From positions 73,615,909 through 73,679,908 of the forward strand of contig OY856186.1 in the NCBI GenBank assembly GCA_963693315.1: DNA of 64,000 nucleotides. The letters are read 5' to 3'. This stretch comes from Diogma glabrata (Eukaryota > Arthropoda > Insecta > Diptera > Cylindrotomidae). The notes beneath the pieces are model-generated. The model worked only from the letters and a program-made list of their open reading frames with translations, was not told where the DNA came from and made no database searches. The position numbers and the translations under genes were made by a program. Shown here in pieces: positions 50,004 to 61,511 of this stretch. Each line of letters starts with the position of its first letter. The first letter of the stretch is position 1.

Positions 50004-50916
50004 CATATTTATATAACGTCTACTGCGAAATATATCGATCCTTCTAGTCTAAATGAATTAGCATTAGTGTCTCAAACTACTTTACTTTGTTGTTTGTGAG
50101 GTTGACTTTGTTTTCGTGGTTCTCGATATTAATGTAAAACCCAGGCTCGGCATTTGCCTCCTGAAACTAGGTCAGCCTGACTAACAACTTGCCACAACTT
50201 TCATGATTATATACTAATATTCAAATAAATCAATTAACAATTATTGTGATGACCAGACAACCACGTGAAATTTTGAGTGGAAATAATACGTTTATGTGAA
50301 TGATTTAAAAAAATATATTCTATACCCAGATTTGCACACACCCGAGCAACAACCAACGCGGAGATCAGCTTATAACACTTTGCTGTTCTAGCAACATAAA
50401 AATGCTCAAAGTAATCCACTAATACTTCTCTATTAGTCTCTATTTAGTCAACGGTCTGAAGTATTTCTTTGTGAAGTCACACTATCACTTTATAACATGT
50501 CCTATTTCCAATCGAAATGCAGTTGTCTCAACCTCACCGTGGGGTCAGATATGGCGAATCGAACTACGAAATTGCTTCAACAACTGTACAATTATACACC
50601 GATCTAGTTGAGACAATCACACGAAATATTTATGTGAAAATAAAATATAGTTCAATTAATCTCAAATACTTAAATTTTAAAATGAAAAATTCATGATATA
50701 AGGCCAAAGAAATTTTTTTTCAGTTAAATAGTTATTAACTTTATTTAAATACTGTTATATTGGATATAACACTTTATATTTTATATAAACTTCCTTCTGT
50801 CGTTAGGAAAATGTTATCGTGTAGTTGTCCGGTGAAATCGTCGAATCACGGTCAAATTGTTTGCAAATGCCAACGAGATGAGGTTGTCATTACTTTAATT
50901 TTTTTTTCAGTGTGGG

Positions 50917-50970
50917 CTATAATCGTTGAGGAAGACAGTGCATCCCATGATCGAGAAATGTGTCACTTAC
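50917..50970 (+). mobile_element. Composite retroelement fragment, copy 4
   Basis: aatcgttgaggaagacagtg followed by catcccatgatcgag matches the 3' part of the head of copies 1 and 2 (aatcgttgaggaagacta and gaaagaccagcatg at 9288-9325; aaggaagacagtgtgtcaca at 37984-38003). Confidence 0.4.
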
Positions 50971-51495
50971 GGAAATGTTGGACACTGTTCAGAACGCATA
51001 TTGTTGTAAGATCTAAACATAATGTAATTTCTATCCATTAAAGGGAAGGAACTATAACTTATTTCCCATCTTCAAACGATTTATCTTTTAACTGACTGGT
51101 TAAACTCTGACAAACATGAGTGTATACATAGTTGCATATGAATTTCTAAACATCACCATTCTACTTTTTAAGTCATTACCATTATAGCAAGTTTTAAACT
51201 AGGTACTCTCTATATTCAACAAATTACAATTCATAAACGATTTAAGAATTTTATTTTCAATTTTATTAAGGAGATGTTATTTTTTTAACTATCATTTTAA
51301 AATGCATACACCAACCGAAATAAATGTCAAAATTTTAAAAACAATTGCTAAACACTTCAGATCAATCTAATCAAAAATCTTGTGATCGAAAACAATTTCG
51401 TCATTTTCGACCACTTTATATCTGTATACAAATGTCAAAATATAAACCCAACGTTTTGTTTACATTTTCATTTTGTATGATAAAGTTTTGGAAAC

Positions 51496-54400
51496 ATGAG
51501 TCGGGATAAACATAAGAAAAAGTATCATAGCTCCAGTTCGGAAAGCTATGATAGCGCCGAAGAAGAACGTTTAAAAGATATAAAAGAACGTGATGAGTTT
51601 GCAGATCGTTTAAAAAAACGGGATGAAGGTAAAACTAGGAAAGTTTTAGAGGTATGTTTTTTTATTATTTTGAGATAAACCGATTTGAATTCTGTGTATA
51701 TTTTAAGGTTTCAAGTAAAAGAGCTTATGAAGAAGCTGCAAAACGGCTTAAACTTGAAAATGAAGGTCGGGATAAAATTTTACCAAAACTCAGAATTCAA
51801 TCTAGACGAAAATATTTAGAAAAACGCAAAGAAGATAAAGTTGCTGAATTAGAAGCGGATATCTTAGACGATGAATATCTATTTGATGAAAAAGTGTAAG
51901 TAATTAAACTAACTGTTATACACAATTTTTAATTGGTTTTTGTTTATAGTCTAACGGATCGTGAAAAACAAGACCGAGGCTACAAAAAACAACTTTTGCA
52001 AATTGCAAAAGAACATGAAAAAGCCAGAGAGTTGGAACGTATCCAACGGTATCATATGCCACGAGATGTCAAAACCTCTGAAAAGGAAGAATATGTTGAA
52101 GTCGATGAAAGAGAAAGATTACCAAATTCTGAACAAAAAAAGTGGGAGGCAGAACAATTAGCTTCAGCGGTTTTTAAGTTTGGAGCAAAAGATGCGTCAT
52201 CATCCAAAAAGGAAGAATATGATCTCCTCCTTGAAGATCAAATTGAATTTATCCAAGCCCTTACGATGGATGATAGTAAAGATAAAAAGGAAGTAAAGCC
52301 AAAAGAAATTTCTGAAGAAAAACGAAAGAAAATGGATATTGCAGAAACGAAACAATCACTTCCTGTTTTTCCGTTTCGTGATGATTTAATTGCTGCTATT
52401 ACAGAACATCAAATTTTAATTATCGAAGGAGAAACCGGGTCAGGAAAAACTACACAAATTCCACAATATTTATACGAGTCTGGTTTTACAAAAGATAATA
52501 AAAAAATTGGCTGCACACAACCGAGACGTGTTGCAGCAATGTCTGTTGCGGCACGTGTTGCGCAGGAAATGGAGGTTAAATTAGGAAATGAAGTTGGTTA
52601 TAGTATTCGTTTTGAGGATTGCACATCAGAACGGACGGTTATAAAATATATGACAGATGGTACACTTCATAGAGAATTTTTATCGGAACCAGATTTAGCT
52701 TCGTATAGTGTTATGATTATTGATGAAGCTCATGAACGTACTTTGCACACGGATATTTTGTTTGGTTTGGTAAAAGATATAACCAGATTTCGACCAGAGT
52801 TAAAATTACTTATATCAAGTGCAACGCTTGATGCAGATAAATTTTCACAATTTTTTGATGATGCGCCAATATTTAGAATACCAGGTCGAAGATTTCCGGT
52901 GGATATATATTATACAAAAGCACCGGAAGCGGACTATATTGATGCTTGTGTTGTGTCAATTTTACAAATTCATGCCACACAACCATTGGGAGATATATTA
53001 GTATTTTTAACGGGACAAGATGAAATCGAAACATGTCAAGAATTATTGCAAGATAGGGTTAAACGATTAGGATCTAAACTAAAAGAATTAATTATTCTTC
53101 CAGTTTATGCTAACCTTCCAAGTGATATGCAGGCAAAAATATTCGAACAAACTCCCCATAATGCAAGAAAAGTTGTGCTAGCCACAAATATAGCAGAAAC
53201 ATCTCTAACTATTGATAATATCATTTATGTTATTGATCCCGGTTTCGCAAAGCAAAATAATTTTAATTCCCGTACTGGTATGGAATCGTTGATGGTTGTT
53301 CCAATTTCAAAGGCATCAGCAAACCAACGTGCTGGTCGTGCTGGACGTACGGCTCCTGGTAAATGTTTTCGATTGTACACGGCTTGGGCGTATAAACATG
53401 AACTTGAAGATAACACAATTCCAGAAATACAACGTATTAATTTAGGCAATGCTGTATTAACGTTAAAAGCGTTAGGTATAAATGATTTGTTACATTTTGA
53501 TTTCTTGGATCCACCACCTCATGAAACGTTAGTGTTGGCATTAGAACAATTATATGCATTAGGCGCATTAAATCATCATGGTGAATTAACCAAACTAGGG
53601 AGGAGAATGGCTGAATTTCCCGTTGATCCTATGATGGCAAAAATGATGTTAGCCAGTGAGAAGTAAGTAAATGTTTTTTTAAAATATTTTTGTCTGAAAT
53701 AACAATAAGAGATTGTCATATTTTCCATTTACTCCCTCTTAAGAACACATCGTAAATGCGATTTGTTTCTTATAAATTACAAAATCGCTCAAAACAAAAT
53801 GTTGGTTTCGCCGTTGCTGATTAAAACCTAAATGTTAGTTACTCTATATAATGTACTAGGAAAAGGGTGCGACCCTAATTCAAAGTGTGTTATTCACTGC
53901 TTCTCTCCGTTCCAGTACGGCTTGACTTGAATATCGTTTTTTTAAAAGCTCCTTTAATGTTAAGGGAGGCCCAATAATGATTGTCTTTGAGATAGTCTTT
54001 TCATTATTAGAGACCATCTCTAAACGGATAATGTCTAGGCTTTTCCGCTTGATAAGCATATTGTAGGCGACTACCCTCACATTTCGCCAGACTTTTGGTA
54101 TATGTACTTATTTAAAACCCATGCAAAGCTAGGAAAAGCCTAGAGGTCGGTCTTGGGAACTCATACGATGTTGTACGCATATACGCTTAATGTAAAATAC
54201 AAAAATTTAAAATGTATATATTTGTGTAAATGCTTTGGCGAAGGCTATTTTGGATCGGCCAGAACCCAGTTGAGGAATGAGTAGTACCACCAAAATTTGC
54301 ATTAACTTTGACGTATGTTAAATTAATACATTATTATAGAATTTTAATAATATTATAATTAATTCTTTTAAAGAATGTTGCTAAAAATCTATTTTTGAAA

Positions 54401-55547
54401 ATGGTTGAGAAATCTCAACTTAAGTAGATTTAATGATGAAATTTCAACTTCGAAACACCACTAAATAGATTTGAATAGGGGAACTTTAGATTGCAAGTTC
54501 GAATCCAACAAGCAACAAATACGATGGAGAGTTTTTATTCAATGAATTAAAAAGTTTATTAAAGTTTTAAACCAAAACATGATTACGATTTAAAAATTCA
54601 AAAATTCTTTTACATATTCGAGCTTAATTGCTCACAAAAATCTTTATTATTATTATTAAGTTCAAAGCTATTCAAAATTCTAGTCAATTCAACTCAAGCA
54701 TATATTCATAAAGCCGCCTTTCTTGAATAAGTCACAAAACTACCCCAAGAGCTGACCCCTGAACACTTGAAGACAATCCTTAGTTAATCGATCCTGGAGT
54801 ATTGTAATGAAATTTAACCGCTATCATAATAGGAAATAATGTTTAACCTCTTATTTATTTTATGAAACTGTATCTCTAATTTACAACTAATTAAAAATAA
54901 TAGCCGTTTCTATTTTTAGATATAAATGTTCCGAAGAAATAGTAACAATTGCAGCTATGCTATCAGTAAATGGTGCAATTTTTTACCGACCTAAAGATAA
55001 AATAATTCATGCTGATACAGCGCGTAAAAATTTTAATCATTTAAACGGTGATCATCTAAGTCTACTTCAAGTTTATAATCAATGGGCAGAAACAGATTTC
55101 AGTACCCAGTGGTGTTATGAAAATTTCATACAATATCGCTCCATGAAACGGGCACGTGATGTTCGTGAGCAATTAGTTGGTTTGATGCAACGTGTCGAAA
55201 TTGATATGATATCTGGGCTACCGGAAACAATAAATATTAGAAAATCAATAACAGCTGGATATTTTTACCATGTGGCCCGATTATCAAAAAGCGGACATTA
55301 TAAAACAATTAAACATAATCAAACTGTAATGATACATCCAAATTCATCGTTGTTTGAAGAGTTGCCAAGATGGGTGTTATACCATGAATTGGTTTTTACA
55401 ACAAAAGAATATATGAGACAAATTATTGAAATAGAAAGCAAATGGTTGTTGGAAGTAGCACCACATTATTATAAACCAAAAGAGTTAGAGGATTCAACAA
55501 ATAAAAAAATGCCAAAAACAATTGGACGATCAAAACCGACAGAATGA
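51496..55547 (+). CDS. DHX16: DEAH-box pre-mRNA splicing helicase DHX16/Prp2 (4 exons)
   Basis: ATP-dependent helicase that remodels the activated spliceosome before the first catalytic step; nuclear. Exons 51496-51651, 51708-51895, 51950-53662 and 54920-55547 give 894 residues plus TGA, with every junction in frame at GT-AG sites; introns are 56, 54 and 1257 nt. The N-terminus is a charged Ser/Lys-rich region, then a Prp2-specific segment ([41 protein letters not shown]). RecA1 has Walker A GETGSGKT (275-282), [20 protein letters not shown] (373-376) and SAT (405-407). RecA2 has [21 protein letters not shown] and QRAGRAGR (574-581). The winged-helix/ratchet and OB-fold follow ([13 protein letters not shown] near the end). 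All catalytic motifs are intact. The N-terminus is about 150 residues shorter than human DHX16 (roughly 1040), lacking its first helical part. Confidence 0.97.
53663..54919. other. DHX16 intron 3, no gene seen
   Basis: AT-rich. A B-box-like caagttcgaatccaac at about 54500 has no matching A box, so I do not call a SINE or tRNA. Confidence 0.45.
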
Positions 55548-55630
55548 TTTTGACTAACTTTTAAGTTTTTGTTGTTGTATGTATTGTTTTGTTAAAAAAA
55601 ATATAAAAAAATGGATGTCAAATTTTACAA

Positions 55631-55636
55631 AATAAA
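55631..55636 (+). terminator. Candidate polyadenylation signal of DHX16
   Basis: AATAAA 84 bases after the stop codon. Confidence 0.5.
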
Positions 55637-55639
55637 GGA

Positions 55640-57560
55640 ATTTGGTTCCCGATAAAATAGTATTCCAACATACATTTTCGAGAATGGTTATAAAATGCTT
55701 GGTTTTAGTTTTAGGAGTTCGATAAAGCAATTCAAATTGATTGTAGTGTAAATAGGATGCCACAATTTCAAATGTATGCAACTAACTAGTCGGATCGGTC
55801 AGTAATATAGCTACTAGAAGTCTAGCGCAAAACAGAAGTGTTATTTCTTATGAAGGTTCCATATTGCAAAGAACGACCTCTTGCCACGGGATACGCATGC
55901 ACGAGAGCAATTAAGACCTTCCAAAAATAAAAATTCTATAATTATTACAAATGTTTAAAAAGTGAGTATTTAAAACAATTACCTTCTTCTATTCTTACAA
56001 AATTAACTATTGTATGAAAAGTGTACCTTGAAATTCATGAATTATTTTTATCAACATAAGTATTAAAATAAATGAAATTATAAATTGTTCCTATGCAAAT
56101 ATTGAAATAATGTTTGGTTGCACTGTATGATATAAGAAGTGAAAAGCAAATGCAAAAGGGAAAGTTTTTTTGACGAATGCGTATTGCATTAAGAGTTATT
56201 ATTATATATTCAGAATGAGAGGGATAAGTACCACATCCCCTGGTGATTGCGGCATTTCGCTTACCAAATATTGTGGCCTATTCAGTAAAAACTTCTATCG
56301 AAAATTTCTGTTATTCTTCTATTTTTTGCATGAAATTTTATTTTCGTTTTGAAATTTCATACAAAAAAATAGATGGATAGCAGAAAATCTTAGGGCTTAA
56401 AGCTAAAACATATTGCCTCATTATAGATACAGAACCTTAAGTGAAAAATATTAACGGCATTAAAAAACATATTAAAACATATTATGATGTTTGTATGCAA
56501 GATTTTAAAAATTGTTTGGATAAAATAAAATTTTAATAAAATCACAATATATATTTCTCAATGTTAAACATGATTTATAGATTTTATACACATAGTTAGT
56601 TAAGGCTTATACACAGTTAACAATTTAAAAAAAATCGATTTAATTTTTATTGTATTTTCACAATATACTGTACATATATTTGAGTATATTCTCTGAAAAC
56701 TTCAAATCGATCTAGTTAATATTCTTGTAAATACATTGATAAATTAAAAAGCCGATTTACTACAATTTGTAAGATAGCCAAACGATTGATAAGTGAACAC
56801 AGTAGTAAAGTAGTAAACTCTTTGAAAGATCAAACTTCGAAGATTAAAAAACCATGGCGCGTTTGGACAATGTTTCAACATACCAACTAATTCCTCAGTA
56901 TGATGTAAACAATACGGAGCTAAAAAAATTTTGAAATTTTGTCGGTTTCTTCACGATACTCTCAAAAACCAAAAAGGTAACTCAAAACCAATGGATTTCA
57001 TTTTTTCAAACTAAATTGTCAGAAAAGATAAAGATTTCTTTGCCTTTTAGTAAGAAACCAAGAACATAAGAAGAATTTTAGAAGTCGTGTCATAGCTTCA
57101 AAAATTCATGCTAGTTTAGCGCATGTTAGACGAGAGAACTTGTCTGTCTCGAAATAGAAAGTTTAATTTCAAAGTTCAACGTGATTCAAATTCTAGAAAA
57201 AAGTGAGGTAAACAGAGAGTTAATTTCTTATTTGAAAACCAGATTGGTTTAAATATATTCAAGTTAGGGCTAAATGAACCGATTTAAACAACAGTAAACG
57301 CACACGTCCATGAAATTTAAAGGAAGCAATAAAATTTCCGACCTTATCCTAGTTAAGGCGCCATTAATACAATTTTTTTTTATTTTTTATTATTTTGTTG
57401 AGTATATACAAGTAATTATTGATTAAAATAAAAGTGCGGAAACACTTAAGAAAAAAGATGCTGGCATTTAAAAAAAAATATTTGATACAAAAAAATCAAA
57501 ATATCTTTTGAAATTCCAGATTTTGTCAATTTTGATGGTTAATTTATATGTACTTAAGTT
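55640..57560. other. Intergenic spacer, no gene seen
   Basis: AT-rich. No frame longer than chance, no RNA gene, no complete repeat recognised. Confidence 0.45.
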
Positions 57561-58110
57561 ATCCCGCAGACCTTCTATTAATAATAGTTTCCTCCCTCAA
57601 CCATCACTTCACCGTATAGATTTTTGTTTTTGTTCTGTCAGTCAGATATTTCAAGACATATTGTTTTAAAATTATATATTTTATTTTTCACTCGCTTCTG
57701 CGATCCTGCAGACCTTCGATCAATGGTAGACCTCTCCGCCGACCCCTCCCACAACTATCACTTCATATGATAGATTTTTGTTTTGACAGTCAGATATTTA
57801 AGATATATGATTTTATTTTTCACTCGCTTTTGCGACCCTACAGACCTTCGATCAATGATAGCATCCACCCCTCCCTCAACCAAAATTTCATCTGATAGAT
57901 TTCTTTTTGTTCTCTCGGTCAGATATTTTAAGATATATTATTTTAAAATAATGTATTTTATTTTTTGCTCGCTCCTGCGACCCTGCAGACCTCGATCAAT
58001 GAAAGCCCCCTCAGTCAACTCCTCCCACAACCATCACTTTACCTGATAGATTTCCATTTCGACCTGATAGATTTCCATTTCGACCTGATAGATTTCCATT
58101 TCCACCCCCT
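57561..58110 (+). repeat. Minisatellite: four units of 132-145 bp plus a 21-bp triplication
   Basis: Units are marked by ctgcagaccttcgatcaatg-type blocks; cagacc occurs at 57567, 57709, 57841 and 57986. Each is followed by (ctc)ccacaac.atcactt, gatagattt.tgtttt, gtcagatatt and tttcactcgct blocks. The array ends in three perfect or near-perfect 21-bp units (cctgatagatttccatttcg) starting at 58042, 58063 and 58084. Confidence 0.8.
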
Positions 58111-58954
58111 CAATAATTATAATTATTAGTATGTGACACTTTTATACATTTTTCGTTAAAACTTACTAATTTTTCTATCATTTCAAGTACATTTTAAGAT
58201 TTTCGATCAATTAGGTTTGGAGCTAATCGATGAAAGAAAACACAAAGAAAACGCCATTATTCAAAATTATACTATTCAAAATAAATTTTTAAGGAACACA
58301 AGTGAAGTCCTTTCATATGATACCCCACTTGACTCTATAAAAAATGTATTTTCTCAACGGTCGCCGAAGCCCTGTAAAACAAACGAAAACAACTTTATTT
58401 TTATTTGTATTCGTTATTTTGAGTGGACAAGTTAGTATTATACGCATCTCAAATTTAGCATTTATAGTTTAAGAATGGATATAATGTGAAAAACTCGTTT
58501 TACCCTCCCGTTATAAAAAACGGAACCCTTAAAATTGAAGTTTTTTTTCTTTGTTTTCCTTTTTAATTTGGTTTTTTTTGTATCAGTTTCATTGTCTTTT
58601 TCAAAAATGGTCTTCCAACAAAAGGATGCATACAAAATCATCTTTAACTACAAGTCTGATTATTGGATGCCATATGAAAAAAAGAAGGAACCTTCAATGA
58701 TGTACTAGTGTATGATTTTAAAGACTTTAACAGTGTTAATAGAATAAAAATATAAGATTTTACAGTGTCTTGTCATACAAGACTTCATGCCTACCTGTGA
58801 TTATGAAAACTAGGATGTGGATAGATTTATGAAAACATTGAAGAAAACCTGAAGGAGGAAGGAAAAGGTTGTTATTATGCAGTAATGGTGCACTGGAATG
58901 CCTGTGCAGGAGCAGAAGTGGTAGGAAAATTTGGTTCAGGATCGAGAAACGTCT

Positions 58955-59330
58955 TGATAATTTCTGATATAGTTCAAACGGGGCGGTCCTTCACAAAAAG
59001 ATTTATTGAACACACCAGTGAAATTAATAAGAGCGATCCAAAATCCAGATATGCCCAACATTTAAAAATAGAAAAACACAAATACACCAATATCAACACA
59101 AATTTAAACATATTACATAAAAAAAGAAAAGGACAACATTTAGATAGATTGGAAGAAATAGAAATATATAAACATAAAAACAATAGCAACATTTTAAATG
59201 ATAAAATCAACACTCAAACTAACAAAATATATGACATAATAATAAAAAATAGCAGTTGAAATAGTATATAAATAATAGTTTAAGCGAAAATTGTAATAAT
59301 AATTTCAGAACTGAAGATGACAATTCCGTC
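58955..59330 (+). pseudogene. Penelope-like element fragment (GIY-YIG endonuclease)
   Basis: The frame 58885-59259 contains VQTGRSFTKRFIEHTSE, SRYAQHLKIEKHKYTN and LDRLEEIEIYKHKN. This is the C-terminal GIY-YIG-type endonuclease module of Penelope-like retroelements, where the G-I/V-G-Q-T-G-R-S block usually begins the domain (here Gly is replaced in DIVQTGRS). A 3' end with gaactgaagatgacaattcc follows at about 59310. The reverse transcriptase is absent. It abuts the gypsy fragment that begins about 20 bases on. Confidence 0.7.
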
Positions 59331-59344
59331 ATTTTGATTTTATC

Positions 59345-60930
59345 AGTCAATTTACGACTGATATTCGCCACATTTCTGGAATTGATAATGTAGTTGCCGA
59401 CACACTTTCTCGTGTTGAGCAAGTATCAATTCCAGAAAATATTAACTACGACGAAATTGCTGATGCTCAGTTCAACGATAACGAACTAAAGGAATTAGTG
59501 GACACTAGTCCCACACTTCAATTCCGTTCCTTTCCATTATCGTTTGGCAATTCTAGTGCCAAAACTATTTTGTGTGATACCTCTTCTGGTAATCCACGGC
59601 CTTTTATTCCCAAGAAATTTCGTCAATCTGTTTTCGAAAGGCTCCATAATTTATCTCATCCACGAGTCCACAGTTCTGTCAAACTTCTTGCTGAAAAAGT
59701 CATTTGGCCATCCATTAAAAAGGATGTACGACAAATGGCACAGAACTGCCTGGCTTGCCAAAAAGCAAAAGTCTCTCGCCATACTCAATCTCCTTTAGGT
59801 AATTAAACTTCTCAACGATTTTCCGAGATTAATATGGACGTTATTGGTCCACTTCCTCTGAGGACAAACGCTGTTGTGTCACTATTATTGCCCGTTATAC
59901 TCGATGGCCTGAAGCCATTCCTATCTCGGATATTACAGCTGAAACGGCAGCTCTCTACTCCAATTGGATTGCTCGTTTCGGAGTACCTTCAGTAATCGTC
60001 ACTGATCAGGGCTCCCAATTACAATCCAATCTCTTTAACGAGTTGTCAAAACTTATCGTTTTCGAACGTAAACGTACTACTAGTTATAATCCCAACGGAC
60101 TAATTGAACGTTGGCACAGAACTCTTAAATCCGCGATAATGGCCTACGACTGAACGGATTGGACACGAATTTTGCCGTCAATATTACTTGGTTTACGAAC
60201 CACTTTCCGTGAAGATTTCCAATCTTCATCGGCTGAGCTCGTATACGGTGCTAACATACGTCTTCCTAGAGAATTCTTCAGCCAAAATTCTAACTCCACT
60301 CCACAATCTGATTTCGTTTCATAGTTGAAACAACATTTTACTTACCTTCATCCATCTACTGCGTCAAGACACACTTTTCCTAATGTTTTCGTCTCCAAAA
60401 ATCTCCAGTCTTCGCATGTCTTCTTACGTACGAACTTAGTACGTAAAGCATTACAGCCTCCATACGAAGGTCCATTTAAAGTCATCACCCGCGATGATAA
60501 AAATTTCGTTATTGACCGTAAAGGTCAACATATTCGAGTTTCCATCGACAGATTAAAACCTTGCTTTAGGGAACAATCTGAAAATAACTCATCTCAAAAC
60601 TCACCTACTTCGAGTACTAATCTCAGTCGCGCAGACGAAACTTCGTCTTCTACAGATAATGTCCATCCTACTTCTTCAGACACATTCCTGTGTTCTCCTT
60701 CTACCTCCGCAGAAACAAGGCAACGCGACGCCAAGGCGACCTAAAAGGGTTAGATTTAATCTCATTCCTCACACTCAGATATTTCATCCTGCATCTACAA
60801 TTACGCGAGCAGGTAGAACCACTCGTACCCCTGCTCGTTTCCTTCATTCTGTACCACAATAATTTCTATATCCTCCCATCTTCGATGACACTAGGGGAGG
60901 GAGTGTTGTGGCGAACATCCTGGACACCCA
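59345..60930 (+). pseudogene. Ty3/gypsy pol 3' half with PPT and LTR start
   Basis: Starts in the end of RNase H (RHISGIDNVVADTLSRVE). The integrase HHCC zinc finger (LHNLSHPRVHSS, NCLACQKAK; frame 59498-59806) follows. The catalytic core comes next, broken by stops and frameshifts (MDVIGPLPLRTN, a DQGSQLQSN-coding stretch near 60003, then WPTTERIGHEFC). The GPY/F module closes it (PPYEGPFKVITR, IDRLKPCFRE; frame 60325-60744), with a Ser/Thr-rich tail and VRFNLIPHTQIFHP...TRAGRTTR. A polypurine tract (ctaggggagggag) then leads into TGTTGTGGCG at 60904, the probable LTR start. The LTR is cut off near 60930 by a LINE piece. Dead copy. Confidence 0.8.
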
Positions 60931-61140
60931 GGAAAGGAAAATGAATTGGATTGGCCATGTACTTCGAAGATCATGTTTGTTAAGAGATGTTTTGGAAGGG
61001 TTGGTGAATGGGAAGCTAAATAGTGGAAGGTGAAAAGGAAAATAATTGACAGCATCAAGATGAAAGGGGCGTTGAAAGGTGGGAAGATGAAAGGGGTGGC
61101 ACAGGAAAGAGATAATTGTCGGAGACACCAGAGACCTACG
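60930..61140 (+). pseudogene. LINE ORF2 C-terminal fragment
   Basis: The plus-strand frame reads ERKMNWIGHVLRRSCLLRD, VLEGLVNGKLNSGR, a stop, then KRKIIDSIKMKGALKG and QERDNCRRHQRP. The W-I/L-GHVLRR...G+..GRR+R..L.DI...DR..WR pattern is the C-terminus of RTE-related LINE ORF2. It joins directly to the truncated gypsy LTR. Confidence 0.6.
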
Positions 61141-61511
61141 CAAGCACATAACCGGTGAGGATGATGACAGTCTAAATAAAATATAAATATAACACATGAA
61201 AAACTATACATATGTATAAGGTTTACGATTGTTTTGTACGAGAAAAACAATCAGGGTCGTGAGTCTTGTGACCAACCATGGTTTTGCTGCATAGTTCAAT
61301 ATATCAGTTGTTAACCGTTTGTTTTGAAACCTGCATTATTAACTATCGTTTCAAATCGTGAATTTTCAATAATGTTTTTACTAGTAAAATTACAAGTAGC
61401 CATCAAGTTCTTTAATCTAGTTTGCTAAAATTATTAACGTGTTATCACGTAACATTTTGACTTATTCGTTTTTCAAAATTTTTAAGTTGTTTTTATCTAA
61501 ATTTCTAAATA

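Noticed and set aside
60844..61250. Two overlapping minus-strand frames of about 118 codons
   Set aside because: They are antisense to the gypsy LTR start and LINE C-terminus read on the plus strand.
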